A stretch of DNA of 64,000 nt from Geothrix sp. SG200 (GCF_022808935.1 NZ_JAKZFR010000005.1:209958-273957); one strand, 5' to 3'; positions 27,309 to 36,705 are shown, counted from the first letter of the stretch. Notes: generated by a model not told the origin, from the sequence alone. Numbers and translations: made by a program.

Positions 27309-30230
27309 ATGCGCGTCCCGATCTCCCGCACCATCCTGGCCCTGGCGGTCGCCACCACGCTCTCCGCCCAGCTGCCCCAGGGCCTGGATCTGCAGGCCCT
27401 GAAGCAGGCCGCCTCGGCCCAGGGGGTGGGCGGGGCGGCGGATTCCGTACCCGCCAGGTCCACGGCCCTCCCAGCCACCTCGCCCACGCCGGAGGAGGCA
27501 GCGCGTCAGCTGGATGCCGACGACAAGCTGGATCGCGAGATCCAGGCCCTCAAGCGCCGGGAGAAGGGGCCCCGCCGGTTCGCGGCGGACCTGTTCGACG
27601 TCCGCCAGCGCGGCTCGGCGGCCACGGAAGGCGGCATCGCCGAGGACTATGTGCTGGGCACCGGCGACCGCCTCAACCTCAACGTCTTCGGCAGTGCCAC
27701 CTTCGAGCTGCCCGTGCAGGTGGATGGCCGCGGAGAGATCGTCATCCCCAAGGTGGGCACGGCCAAGGTGGGCGGGCTCACCTTGGGCCGGGCCAAGCAG
27801 GTGGTGCAGGGGGTGGTGGGACGCAACTTCTCCCGCTCCTCCGTGGACCTGCAGGTGATCAAGCTCCGCGAGGTGCGGGTCTTCGTGCTGGGCGAGGTCT
27901 ACAAGCCCGGCAGCTACCTGGTGTCGAGCCTCAGCTCCCTGGTCAATGTGCTCAGCCTGGCCGGCGGCCCCACGGCCGTGGGCAGCTACCGTGACATCCG
28001 GGTGATGCGCGGAGGCCAGAAGGTAGCCGGCCTGGACCTCTATCCCCTGCGGGCCGAGGGCCTGGGGAATCCCAACGTGGCGCTCCAGAACGGCGACACC
28101 CTGTTCGTACCCATGGCCCAGAACCAGGTGACGCTGGAGGGGACCTTCGCCCGGGTCGCCTTGGCCCCGGTGCAGGATCGGGCCGATGAGCAGCTGCTCC
28201 AGCTGGGAGCGCTGCAGTCGGGGGATGAGGACGAGGCCCTGCTTGAGCAGGAGATCCTCCGCCTGGAATACCAGATGGCCCAGGCTCCCCGCGAGCAGGC
28301 CCAGGAGGAAAACCTGGTGCGGAACGGCGCCGAAGCGGCGGATCGCTCATCCTCCCAGGACCTTTGGCTGGGTCTCGTGCCGAAGGTGCCGACGGCCCGG
28401 AACCAAGGAACCGATACCAAGACCAGGGCTTCGAACGGGGCGGAACCTCTGGCTCTCGAGGAGCGCCTGGCCGTGGAGGCCCGCCTGGCGCAGCTTCGCC
28501 GGGTGCTGGCTGCGCTGAAGCTGCGGGCCCGCGGCGATCACCGGATCCTGAAGGAGCCCGTGGCGGGCCAGGAACCTGTGGATGAGAGCCTTCCCGAATG
28601 GCGGCGCCTGTGGGATCTCAAGGGTGTTGCCCCGCGGATGGTCTTCGAGATGAAGCCCGGCGAGACCACGGCAGACGCGTTGCGCTACGCCGGTGGGCTG
28701 CTGCCCGAGTCCTCCCCGGCCTCCTTGACCCTCCGTCGCCGGGGGCCCGATGGCGCGCTCCAGGCCGTGGACGTGCCCCTGGTCGGAGCCCCCGCAGTCC
28801 TGGGCTGGGGCGACGTGCTGTCGGCCCTGCCGCGGCGCGGGCCCCAGGAGCGCGCTGTCACCGTGCAGGGCTGGGCGCGGGTGCCCGGCTCCTTCGCCCG
28901 GACCGAAGGGCTGCGGGTAGGCGATCTGCTGGCCCGCGAATCCCAGGTGCTGCCGGACACCTACATGGCGCGGGGCGAGATCGTCCGCCAGCTGCCCGAC
29001 GGCACCACGCGCTTCCTGAGCTTCGATCTGGCCAAGGCGCTCCAGAAGGATCCCTCCCACAACCTGCTGCTGGAAGACCGGGACCGGGTGGAGCTGTACC
29101 GCCTCCAGGACCTGCGCCTGCCGCGGACGGTCAAGCTGCTGGGCCCTGTGACCCGGCCGGGTATCTTCCCCTTCCACGAAGGAATGCGGGCCTCGGATCT
29201 GATCTTCCGAGCCGGCCTGCCCCTCAAATCCGCGGATCGCCTGACGGCGGAGCTGGCGCGCAGCCGGGATGGCAAGCCCAGCGAAGTGGTGCGGCTGGAC
29301 CTTGCCCGGCTGCTGTCCACGGAGGCGGGGAGTCCCGTGGGCATCCAGGATGATGCCCAGAACCCCCGGTTGCAGCCTGACGACCAGATCAGCCTGTTCG
29401 AGAAGCCAGACTACCGCGTCCACCGCACCGTCCGGATCCTGGGCCAGGTGGCCCGGCCGGGCAGCTACACCATGGATACGGAGCGGCCCACTCTGGCCCA
29501 GCTCATCCAGCGGGCCGGCGGGCTGACGAGGGAGGCCATGCCGAAGGCGGGGATCTTCCTGCGCAGCATGGGCGGCGAGACCCCCGAGCTGGAGGACCCC
29601 TTGAAGCTGCTGGAGGCGCTGAAGAAACCGGACCCGCGCGCCCAGGCAGGCGCCGCCCTGGGCGCATCCGGCCAGGAGCTCCCGCCGTCGAAGCGGCTCG
29701 TGCAGCAGGCCCAGGATCCCAGCAGCAAGGGGGTGAATGACATCCTGGAGCGCCTGAACGAGACGCGCCGTCAGGGCGCCACCGGCCAGCTGCTGCGGGG
29801 GCCGCTCATGCACGGGCTGATCACGGGTTCCCTCAACCGCATGGTGGTGGACTTCGAGGCGGCCCTCAATGGGAACGCCCAGGCTGACGTGGAACTGCAG
29901 GACGGGGACGAGATCGTCATCCCCCGGGCCACGGACGCAGCCTACGTGGTGGGCGAGACGGCCAGCCCCTTCGCCACCTACAAGGTCCAGAAGGGCATGA
30001 AGGTCTCCGACATGCTGAAGCTGGCCGGCGGCCTCACGCACAATGCGGACTACTGGGGCGTGAGGCTGCTCAAGGCCGACGGCCGCATCCTCGACAGCTG
30101 GGTGCAGGGCCGCGCCGTGGAGCCTGGCGATACGGTGCTGGTGCCCCAGCGCTTCCGCCGAGATACCAGCTGGCAGGAGAACCTCCAGGCCCTGACACCG
30201 CTGGCGCTGGTCCTGAATGCCATCAAGTAG
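27309..30230 (+). CDS. large SLBB-domain polysaccharide export protein
   Basis: Exported protein of 973 aa with an N-terminal signal peptide (about residues 1-21, ending TTLSAQ) and no lipobox. A Poly_export domain (DYVLGTGDRLNLNVFG, about residues 113-185) is followed by SLBB-like units at about 190, 435, 517, 605, 705 and 875, each built around G-x-V-x-x-PG-x-Y/F (GEVYKPGSYLV, GPVTRPGIFPF, GQVARPGSYTM). Linkers near 290-420 and 745-830 are charged and low in complexity. Wza is about 380 aa, so this is a much enlarged relative. Predicted role: outer-membrane or periplasmic channel for the product started by the WecA-like enzyme upstream. Confidence 0.85.
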   Translation: MRVPISRTILALAVATTLSAQLPQGLDLQALKQAASAQGVGGAADSVPARSTALPATSPTPEEAARQLDADDKLDREIQALKRREKGPRRFAADLFDVRQRGSAATEGGIAEDYVLGTGDRLNLNVFGSATFELPVQVDGRGEIVIPKVGTAKVGGLTLGRAKQVVQGVVGRNFSRSSVDLQVIKLREVRVFVLGEVYKPGSYLVSSLSSLVNVLSLAGGPTAVGSYRDIRVMRGGQKVAGLDLYPLRAEGLGNPNVALQNGDTLFVPMAQNQVTLEGTFARVALAPVQDRADEQLLQLGALQSGDEDEALLEQEILRLEYQMAQAPREQAQEENLVRNGAEAADRSSSQDLWLGLVPKVPTARNQGTDTKTRASNGAEPLALEERLAVEARLAQLRRVLAALKLRARGDHRILKEPVAGQEPVDESLPEWRRLWDLKGVAPRMVFEMKPGETTADALRYAGGLLPESSPASLTLRRRGPDGALQAVDVPLVGAPAVLGWGDVLSALPRRGPQERAVTVQGWARVPGSFARTEGLRVGDLLARESQVLPDTYMARGEIVRQLPDGTTRFLSFDLAKALQKDPSHNLLLEDRDRVELYRLQDLRLPRTVKLLGPVTRPGIFPFHEGMRASDLIFRAGLPLKSADRLTAELARSRDGKPSEVVRLDLARLLSTEAGSPVGIQDDAQNPRLQPDDQISLFEKPDYRVHRTVRILGQVARPGSYTMDTERPTLAQLIQRAGGLTREAMPKAGIFLRSMGGETPELEDPLKLLEALKKPDPRAQAGAALGASGQELPPSKRLVQQAQDPSSKGVNDILERLNETRRQGATGQLLRGPLMHGLITGSLNRMVVDFEAALNGNAQADVELQDGDEIVIPRATDAAYVVGETASPFATYKVQKGMKVSDMLKLAGGLTHNADYWGVRLLKADGRILDSWVQGRAVEPGDTVLVPQRFRRDTSWQENLQALTPLALVLNAIK

Positions 30231-30250
30231 GGCAGGCCGCTGCTAGAATG

Positions 30251-30280
30251 AAGGGCCCCGCGACCGCGGGGCCTTTTCTT
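30251..30280 (+). terminator. rho-independent terminator after the SLBB gene
   Basis: GGCCCCGCG pairs perfectly with CGCGGGGCC over a two-base loop, flanked by AAG on the left and TTTTCTT on the right. A TGCTAGAAT sequence (30241-30249), resembling an extended -10 box, lies directly before it, so a transcript for queD could start inside the hairpin. Confidence 0.8.
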
Positions 30281-30290
30281 CGTGAGTGCC

Positions 30291-30638
30291 ATGATCCTGC
30301 GCAAAGAGTACTGGTTCGAAGCGGCCCATTTCATCTACAACCACCCCGGCAAGTGCCGGAACCTGCACGGCCACAGCTACAAGCTGTTCGTCTCGCTGGA
30401 GGGGCAGGTGAACCCGGAGACGGGCATGATCATCGACTTCGACGACCTCTCGAAGGTGGTGACAGAGAAGGTGATCTCGAAGCTGGACCACCGCTTCCTC
30501 AACGACTTGATCCCCCTGTCCACGGCCGAGAACATCTCCGTGTGGATCTGGGAGCAGCTCAAGCCCGCCCTGCCGCAGCTCTGCCAGGTCGAGGTGTACG
30601 AGACCACCGACAACTGCGTGATCTACCGCGGAGCCTGA
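30291..30638 (+). CDS. queD: 6-carboxy-5,6,7,8-tetrahydropterin synthase (QueD/PTPS family)
   Basis: Zinc enzyme of the queuosine/7-deazaguanine pathway, 115 aa. Zinc ligands H13, H26 and H28 (AAHF, HGH) and the catalytic cysteine C22 in GKCRNLHGHSY are all present, with the LDHRFLND motif and the C-terminal VEVYETTDN glutamate. The ATG at 30291 is chosen because GAG lies at close spacing; a GTG at 30282 is the alternative. No other queuosine genes are nearby. Confidence 0.92.
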   Translation: MILRKEYWFEAAHFIYNHPGKCRNLHGHSYKLFVSLEGQVNPETGMIIDFDDLSKVVTEKVISKLDHRFLNDLIPLSTAENISVWIWEQLKPALPQLCQVEVYETTDNCVIYRGA

Positions 30639-30639
30639 C

Positions 30640-31140
30640 ATGAAGCGCGCCCTCGCCCTCTCGGCCCTCGTGATCCTCGCCGGCTGCGACGCCATCAATC
30701 CGGCCCTGCGCTACCAGGAGGCCGCCCGTCAGCTCCGCTTCTCGCTGGACCGCGTGGAACCCCAGGTGGAGCTTGCCTTTCCCCTGGAGCAGTCGCGGCT
30801 GCGGCTGCGCCTGGACGTGGGCGTGGACAACGCGTCGGACATGCGCCTCCGCACCCGGCGCGTGAGCGGGAACCTGCGGCTGGCGGCCCAGGGCGGGGAC
30901 CATGCCCTGGGCGCCATCGGCTTCCCGGAGGGCATGGACCTGGCCCCGAAGGGCCGGAGTACCCTGCACGCCGAGGTGGTGATGACCTACGCGGACCTCA
31001 AGAACGCGTGGGGACCGATCACGGCCGCCGCCGTCCGCCGCGAGTCCGCCACCTGGAGCCTGGCCGGCGAGGCCCGCTTCGAGGTCATGGGCATCGAGTT
31101 CGGCGTGCCCTTCCGCACGTCGAAGAGCACCGGACGCTGA
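30640..31140 (+). CDS. LEA14-like (type 2 LEA) lipoprotein
   Basis: Lipoprotein of 166 aa with signal peptide and lipobox LAGC (Cys16). The rest resembles the WHy/LEA type 2 beta-sandwich: alternating hydrophobic strands with LRLDVGVDNASDMRLRTRR in the position of the family's N-P-x-x pattern, and a later strand repeat. Such proteins are linked to desiccation or periplasmic protection in some organisms; a role here is unknown. It begins one base after the queD stop. Confidence 0.7.
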   Translation: MKRALALSALVILAGCDAINPALRYQEAARQLRFSLDRVEPQVELAFPLEQSRLRLRLDVGVDNASDMRLRTRRVSGNLRLAAQGGDHALGAIGFPEGMDLAPKGRSTLHAEVVMTYADLKNAWGPITAAAVRRESATWSLAGEARFEVMGIEFGVPFRTSKSTGR

Positions 31141-31153
31141 CCTCCGGAGCCGC

Positions 31154-31834
31154 ATGATCCGCGCCGTCGTCTTCGACCTCTGGAACACGCTGGTCTTCAG
31201 CCCGGCGGGCAGCCCGTTCCAGCGGCTGAAGGGCCTGCTGCGGCCCGAGCAGGAGCACCTGCACCCCGCCCTCATGCGGGATGGCATGATCCGGCCCTAC
31301 GCGTCCGTGGAGGCCTTCCTGGAGGCCTGGCGGGAGCCCGCGGGACTGGAGCCCGGGCAGATGGAGGCCATGGCCCAGGCCTTCCGCGAGGCGGGGGACC
31401 AGGCGGAGTGCTTTCCCGGCGCGCCGGAAGTGGTGGCCGCGGTGCGCGACCTGGCGCGGGTGGCGCTGCTCTCGAACACCCAGAGCTTCGGCCTGGAGCT
31501 GCTGGACCGGCTGGGCATCTCCGAGCGCATCCGCCTGCAGCACCGCAGCGCGGACCTGGGCGCCCTCAAGCCCGAGCCCGCGGCCTACGAGGCCGTGCAG
31601 CGGCGGCTGGGTCTGTTCCCGGGCAACCTCGCCATGGTGGGCGACAGCTGGACCGACGATGTGGAGGGAGCCCTGGCCGCGGGCTGGACGGCCATCTGGG
31701 TGAACCGCGAGGCCAAGCCCCGGCCCCACCACGATCCCGACGCCCCCCTCTACGAAGTGCGCAGCCTGGACCGCGTGCCCGAGCTCATCGAGAACCTCCA
31801 GCTGGGGATGCGCTGCCCGACGTGCCTGGGGTAG
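31154..31834 (+). CDS. HAD-superfamily hydrolase
   Basis: Phosphatase-type HAD protein of 226 aa. Motif I is VVFDLWNTLV (nucleophile D8; the usual second Asp is Trp, a form common in this subgroup), motif II is LLSNTQS, motif III is the lysine in LGALKPEP, and motif IV is MVGDSWTDDVEGA. A helical cap lies between motifs I and II. Substrate unknown. It is the last gene of the plus-strand run starting at queD and is followed by the first palindromic element. Confidence 0.88.
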   Translation: MIRAVVFDLWNTLVFSPAGSPFQRLKGLLRPEQEHLHPALMRDGMIRPYASVEAFLEAWREPAGLEPGQMEAMAQAFREAGDQAECFPGAPEVVAAVRDLARVALLSNTQSFGLELLDRLGISERIRLQHRSADLGALKPEPAAYEAVQRRLGLFPGNLAMVGDSWTDDVEGALAAGWTAIWVNREAKPRPHHDPDAPLYEVRSLDRVPELIENLQLGMRCPTCLG

Positions 31835-31863
31835 CCTTCAGTTCGAAGCAAAAAACGTTTTTC

Positions 31864-32076
<213 letters not shown>

Positions 32077-32177
32077 TAAAAATCCTTTCGCCGAGAGCTG
32101 CCGAATGATGCGGCCGCGCGCGGACGCTCTCCTGAAGGCTTCCTCGACGTGCGTGGTTCGGTGGCTGCCGAGGTGTG

Positions 32178-33812
32178 TCAGCGCCCCGGCCAGGTCCAGC
32201 CCAGATCGATGAACCAGCGGAAGCCGGTGCGCGCGTCGCCCTTCACGTTGAGGTAGGCGTTCTGGCGCTGGGCGCTGACCCCGGCCTGGACGCGCAGCAC
32301 CGGGTCCGGCCGCCACGCCACGACCTGCTGGAGGCCCAGGAACCGGTTGCGCACCGGGGTGGCGCCGGGGTGGTCCAGGAGCCAGTCGGCCAGGCCGTCT
32401 CGATAGGGCTTATCAACCCAGTAGTAGGACTCCCGGAAGGGGCGGTCGCCCCAAAGCAGCCAGGTCCTCGTCGCCCATCGGGGCGTCCAGTCGACCTCGG
32501 CGCGCAGGGTGACCGTCCGCGCCTCGCCAGCGGTGGCATTGCCCAGGGGATCGCCCTCCTGGTAGAAGCCGGACAGGTAGGTGTCCTGCTCGAAGGTCCG
32601 GTGGTTTGTAAGGCCTGGGTTGTCAGGGTTCAGCAGGCTGTTGGCGGTGTCGAGGTATTCCACGCCGAGCCGGACCCTGCCCCAGTTGATCAGAAGGCCG
32701 ACCGCGTCGTTGGGAACGGTGGGACTTGGGAGGACGTAGCGGGATCGCTGGTTCCAGGGCCTGAATGGCGCCTGGGTGAGGCTGATCCAGTCGTTGCGGA
32801 GGTCCGTGCGGAAGGCCGTGCCTGGTCGATGGATCAGCCACTGCATCCGCGTGTTCACCGCCTTGGCGCCGCGGGATACGTAGAAGCGGACGTCCTCGGC
32901 GCCGAACAGGCGCTCGAGGGGGTTCATGCGGATCCGCACGCCGACATCGGACGTGGAGGCGCTCTTGACGCGACCCGTGCTCAGGAACGAGGAGGAGCCA
33001 TCGAGGCCGAGCCCTCCCTCGGCATAGGAGTCCTTAAGTCCGAAGAACGAGGCGATCCAATGGCGGGTCTGGTATCCCTCGGTGAGGGACCTCCCCTGGA
33101 CGCTGCCGCCGAACAGGTTGATGTAGTTGATGTACAGCTCGGTGCTCTCGCCCAGCTGGGACTCCAGCCGGAGGCCGGAGAGGAAGGGACGCTGCGGATC
33201 CCCCACGCCGGCGATGGCGCGCTGCCGGTACGAGGGATCCTGGCTGTTTTCCCCGATCACCTTGTGGCCTTCCACCTGGCCCAGGAAGATCTGCCCCTTC
33301 CAGGTGCCGAGCGGCACGCCGAACACACGGATGTCCGTGAACGGGCTTTCCACCCGGAACCTGGGGAAGGGTCGCGCGGCCTCGCCCAGGACGTAGCCGC
33401 CGTTGAGCCCATAGCCCCACACGAGGGGCTCCTGCTCAAGGGCGGTGCGCCATCCGCCCGCGGAGGCGTAGGCGATGTGGAAGCGCTGGACGATGATCCG
33501 GGACTGGCCCTGGGCATCCCGCCAGGCGTTGATCTGCCCCGCCAGGTCCCAGCGGGCGCCGCGCCAGCCGGTCTCCAGGTGCGTGCCCTGGCCGGTGAGA
33601 GCGTTTCCGAGACCGAGGCTGTCCACGAAGGTGGCCGGCGCGCTGTGCTTGTCCCCGGCCCAGACGCCTCCCCCATACCAGACGCCCTGCCTGCCGGCGC
33701 CCAGGGATTCCTGGCGGAACCAGCCGGGCGGCATCTGGGCCGCCAGGGGCAGGCCGGCCAGTAGGCAGGACAGGTTCAGCGCCAGTCGATCGTATCTCAC
33801 TCGGGAATCCAT
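32178..33812 (-). CDS. Wzi-like capsule assembly outer-membrane protein
   Basis: Predicted outer-membrane beta-barrel of 544 aa. From the ATG at 33812 it has a signal peptide (about residues 1-24, ending GLPLAAQ). The body has many alternating, aromatic-rich strands (for example GQIFLGQVEGHKVIG, RTVTLRAEVDWTP) and ends in FRWFIDLGWTWPGR, a barrel-like C-terminal strand. The pattern is that of the Wzi/capsule-assembly family, which retains capsule on the surface. The frame is open far upstream through repeat copy 2, but that part is repeat sequence. The nearest polysaccharide genes lie 5 kb on the upstream side and 9 kb on the other. Confidence 0.7.
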   Translation of the reverse strand: MDSRVRYDRLALNLSCLLAGLPLAAQMPPGWFRQESLGAGRQGVWYGGGVWAGDKHSAPATFVDSLGLGNALTGQGTHLETGWRGARWDLAGQINAWRDAQGQSRIIVQRFHIAYASAGGWRTALEQEPLVWGYGLNGGYVLGEAARPFPRFRVESPFTDIRVFGVPLGTWKGQIFLGQVEGHKVIGENSQDPSYRQRAIAGVGDPQRPFLSGLRLESQLGESTELYINYINLFGGSVQGRSLTEGYQTRHWIASFFGLKDSYAEGGLGLDGSSSFLSTGRVKSASTSDVGVRIRMNPLERLFGAEDVRFYVSRGAKAVNTRMQWLIHRPGTAFRTDLRNDWISLTQAPFRPWNQRSRYVLPSPTVPNDAVGLLINWGRVRLGVEYLDTANSLLNPDNPGLTNHRTFEQDTYLSGFYQEGDPLGNATAGEARTVTLRAEVDWTPRWATRTWLLWGDRPFRESYYWVDKPYRDGLADWLLDHPGATPVRNRFLGLQQVVAWRPDPVLRVQAGVSAQRQNAYLNVKGDARTGFRWFIDLGWTWPGR

Positions 33813-33996
33813 GGTTGGTGGCGCCCGGGAAGTCGAAGGCCTGGCCGCCCGCAGGCGGAGTTGCGGCTCCGCATCCCGCCAGTCTATACGGGATTCCCAG
33901 GTCATCAGATACCGAAGATCGAGGTGGGATCGAGGTGGGGCGATGTGGAAGGGGCGCTCGCCAGCCCTGGGTTCTGAAAGCCAAAGGATTTTTTTC

Positions 33997-34204
33997 GCCA
34001 CCGATTTCAGTGATTTCAGTGATGGAAAAGGATTCTCTGCCCCAGCGCAGCATGGGCTCCATGGGGGGCGCCAGGGCCGCGATCTTTTGGGGGCTCGCGG
34101 CCCTGGCGCCCCCCATGACTTCCGGCCACGCCGGAAGCGGCCTCTGGCCGGCCCATGCGGAACCCATCCGAGCCCCAATCAGCGCCATCAGCGAAATCGG
34201 TGGC
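33997..34204 (+). repeat. palindromic element, copy 2
   Basis: 208 bases bounded by GCCACCGATTTC and GAAATCGGTGGC. The central inverted repeat is perfect (GGGGGGCGCCAGGGCCGCG and its complement around a loop with CTTTTGGGGG). Second stem loop is CAC; third loop is TCT. The right end lies 45 bases beyond the rng stop. The element occupies the middle of the 436-base gap between rng and the Wzi-like gene; I see no gene in the rest. Confidence 0.95.
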
Positions 34205-34248
34205 TAAAAGTTTTTTTGATTGGGTCCCAGGAACGGCTCGGGCTGGGA

Positions 34249-35775
34249 TCAGGCGGTGGCGCTGTCCTGGCCGGGCAGCTGCACATCCATCACCACGGAG
34301 TGCCGCGGGGTGTCCGGGCGCTCGATCCACTGCACGCGGGCGCCGAGGAGGCGGGCCAGCTGCAGCAGGCCCTCGCGGGCCTCCTGGTGGAGGGCGCCGG
34401 ACAGATCCGGATGCAGGGTCAGGCGCACGTCTGCGCCGCGGAGGCGCTCGCCCAGGCGCACCAGCTCGCGGTAGGCCTTGAGCAGGGAGGTCTCCGGGCT
34501 CTGGTGGCGTCCGGTGCCGTTGCAGGCAGGGCAGGGCTGGGTGAGCTGGCGTTCCAGGGAGGGGCCCGTGCGCTTGCGTGTGAGCTCCACCAGTCCGAAT
34601 TCGGAGATGCCGCCGGCCCGGGCGTGGTTGCGGTCGCGCTTCAGCTCCTCCTGGAGCCGCGCCAGCACTTCGTCGCGGTGGGCCGGGTCCACCATGTCGA
34701 TGAAGTCGATGACCACGATGCCGCCCAGGTTGCGCAGGCGCAGCTGGCGCACGATCTCGGGGATGGCCTCCAGGTTGGTGAGGTAGACCGTCTCCTCCAG
34801 ATCCTTCTTCCCCACGAACTTGCCCGTGTTCACATCCACGCTGACCAGGGCCTCCGTCTGGTTCAGCACGATGGAGCCGCCATGCTTGAGGAAGACCTTG
34901 GGCTGGCGCGCCGCCTCGATCTCCGACTCGATGCCGAAGGCCTCGAAGATGGGCAGGTCCGAGGTGAAGTGCTTCACCCGGTTGGCCCACTCGGGGTGCA
35001 GCTTCTCCACGAAGGTCAGCACCTCGCGGTGGGCCTCGGGGTCGTCCACCCAGAAGCTGGCCACTTCTTCGCGGAAGATGTCGCGCAGCACCTTCTGCAG
35101 CAGGCGCAGGTCGTGCCAGACCAGGCCCGGGGCGGGCACGGTCTCGGCCTTGGCCTGGATCTCCGCCCACATCTGGCGCAGGAACGCCACGTCGCCCACC
35201 AGGTCCTCGTCCTTCTCGCCGATGGCGGCCGTGCGGACGATGAAGCCCTCGCCAGGCTGGGCGTGGCTGCGGATCAGCTCGCGGAGCCGCTCGCGCTCCA
35301 CGGGATCGGTGATCTTGCGGGAGATGCCGATGTGGTCGATGCCCGGCATGAACACCAGGAAGCGGCCGGGGAAGCTCAGGTGGCGGGAAAGCCGGGGCCC
35401 CTTGGAGCCGATGGGATCCTTCACCACCTGGACGAGCGTCTCCTCGCCCTCCTTGACGGGGGGCAGGGGTGGCGGCGGTGGGGGCAGGTCCTCGGCGGCC
35501 TCCTCGCCATCCTCCTCGGCGGACAGGTCCGCGCCCAGGCGCTGGGCCATGGGGTCATCCAGGTACAGGAAGCCGTCCTTCGCCCCCCCGATGCCCACGA
35601 AGGCGCTCTGCATGCCGGGGAGCAGCTTGGCCACGCGGCCCTTGTACACATCCCCCACCTGGCTCTTGTTCATCGTCCGCTCGAGGAACAGCTCGCAGAG
35701 CTGGCCGTTCTCAAGCAGGGCGATGCGCGTCTCCAGGGGGGTCGAATTGACCACCAGGGACTTGCGGACTTCCAT
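34249..35775 (-). CDS. rng: ribonuclease G (RNase E/G family)
   Basis: Single-strand endoribonuclease, 508 aa, the length of RNase G and without the long C-terminal scaffold of RNase E. The S1 domain is N-terminal (VGDVYKGRVAKLLPGMQSAFV, about 40-125). The catalytic DNase I-like part has VDVNTGKFVGKKDLEETV (about 311 onward) and VVIDFIDM with the metal-binding aspartates. The zinc-link cysteines are in CPACNGTG near residue 415. A proline-rich, acidic insertion (about 85-105) lies in the S1 domain. The start ATG has AGGTTGG upstream. Confidence 0.95.
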   Translation of the reverse strand: MEVRKSLVVNSTPLETRIALLENGQLCELFLERTMNKSQVGDVYKGRVAKLLPGMQSAFVGIGGAKDGFLYLDDPMAQRLGADLSAEEDGEEAAEDLPPPPPPLPPVKEGEETLVQVVKDPIGSKGPRLSRHLSFPGRFLVFMPGIDHIGISRKITDPVERERLRELIRSHAQPGEGFIVRTAAIGEKDEDLVGDVAFLRQMWAEIQAKAETVPAPGLVWHDLRLLQKVLRDIFREEVASFWVDDPEAHREVLTFVEKLHPEWANRVKHFTSDLPIFEAFGIESEIEAARQPKVFLKHGGSIVLNQTEALVSVDVNTGKFVGKKDLEETVYLTNLEAIPEIVRQLRLRNLGGIVVIDFIDMVDPAHRDEVLARLQEELKRDRNHARAGGISEFGLVELTRKRTGPSLERQLTQPCPACNGTGRHQSPETSLLKAYRELVRLGERLRGADVRLTLHPDLSGALHQEAREGLLQLARLLGARVQWIERPDTPRHSVVMDVQLPGQDSATA

Positions 35776-35942
35776 GGAACCAACCTTTCAGAACCGTGCA
35801 GGGGGTCGCCGTGCCCCGACTGCGGGCCCCAGGGCCGTACCAGGCCGAAGGGTAGGTCATTTCTACCATGACCCTTGGATGCCGCGCCAACCGTCGAAGG
35901 TTCCGGAGTTGGTGTTTATTCCTTGAAGAGGGAACAGCTGGG

Positions 35943-35980
35943 ACAGGATTTACAGGATTAAAAGATGGATTGACAGAGTT
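35943..35980 (+). repeat. short tandem GGATT-type repeat beside copy 3
   Basis: ACAGGATTT-ACAGGATTA-AAAGATGGATTG-ACAG: near-direct repeats of about 9-10 bases just before the left end of element copy 3. The left terminal repeat of the elements has the same style of spacing (GATTTCGCT-GATTTCAGT-GATT), so the two may be related. Confidence 0.5.
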
Positions 35981-35993
35981 TGAAAAATAATTT

Positions 35994-36202
35994 GCCACCG
36001 ATTCCGCTGATTTCAGTGATTTGAAAGCAATACCCGGCCTCAGCGCAGCATGGGCCCCATGGGGGGTGTCAGGGCCGCGTCCTTCTGGGAGAGCGCGGTC
36101 CTGGCGCCCCCCATGACTTCCGGCTCCGCCGGAAGCGGCCTTCGGCCGGCCCATGCGGGAAGCATCCGAGGCGCAATCAGCACAATCAGCGAAATCGGTG
36201 GC
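35994..36202 (+). repeat. palindromic element, copy 3
   Basis: 209 bases with both terminal repeats. The central hairpin has three altered positions, all of which would still pair as G-U in a plus-strand RNA. Second-stem loop is TCC, third is TTC. Its right end is only 12 bases from the panD stop codon. Together with the short tandem repeat at 35943 it fills the 438-base gap between rng and panD. Confidence 0.93.
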
Positions 36203-36213
36203 GAAAAAGCTTT

Positions 36214-36612
36214 TCAGTCCGCGAAGGCGCTGGTGCAGAGGGGGGTGCGCTCCTGGCGGCGGCGCTCGGTGATGCGGTTGCGCTCGTCCACGAAGACCAC
36301 CTTGGGCGCCACCGTCTCGGCCTCCTCGGCGGTCATCCAGCCGTAGGCGGCGATGATCACCAGGTCGCCCTTCTGGACCAGGTGGGCGGCGGCCCCGTTG
36401 ATGCCCACCTCGCCGGAGCCCGGGACCCCCGGGATCACATAGGTGGACAGGCGCGACCCGTTGGTCACGTCGTAGATGTCGATCTTCTCGTTCTCCATGA
36501 AGCCGGCGGCCTCGATGAGCAACGGATCGAGCGTGATCGACCCCACGTAGTCCAGATCGGCCCTCGTCACGGTGGCGCGATGGATCTTACCGAGCAGGAA
36601 GTGGCGCAGCAT
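36214..36612 (-). CDS. panD: aspartate 1-decarboxylase precursor
   Basis: Pyruvoyl enzyme making beta-alanine from aspartate for pantothenate synthesis, 132 aa. The self-cleavage site Gly24-Ser25 is in DYVGSITLD, exactly where expected. K9 and the later conserved segments [31 protein letters not shown] and [11 protein letters not shown] are present. The ATG at 36612 has GGAGG upstream. panC and panB lie on the same strand 1.4 kb upstream, separated by two short genes and a repeat. Confidence 0.96.
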   Translation of the reverse strand: MLRHFLLGKIHRATVTRADLDYVGSITLDPLLIEAAGFMENEKIDIYDVTNGSRLSTYVIPGVPGSGEVGINGAAAHLVQKGDLVIIAAYGWMTAEEAETVAPKVVFVDERNRITERRRQERTPLCTSAFAD

Positions 36613-36658
36613 GCATCCTCCGGTCCAGGCTCTCAAGGGAGTCCCGGCCAACGCATAA

Positions 36659-36698
36659 GGATGGACCCAGGTGTACCCTGGGTCCATCCTCGATTTTT
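36659..36698 (+). terminator. perfect 13-bp hairpin with T-run on the plus strand
   Basis: GGATGGACCCAGG (36659-36671) and CCTGGGTCCATCC (36677-36689) around five bases, then TCGA and TTTTT. The T-run fits termination of plus-strand transcripts, yet both neighbouring genes are on the minus strand. In the minus direction it separates the short secreted-protein gene from panD and could work as a weak terminator (TTATG follows). Confidence 0.5.
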
Positions 36699-36705
36699 AC
36701 CTGAT

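Noticed and set aside
31154..31834. HAD protein considered inactive because motif I reads DLWNT instead of DxDxT
   Set aside because: The nucleophile Asp is present, and W at the second position is common in this HAD subgroup; the other three motifs are intact.
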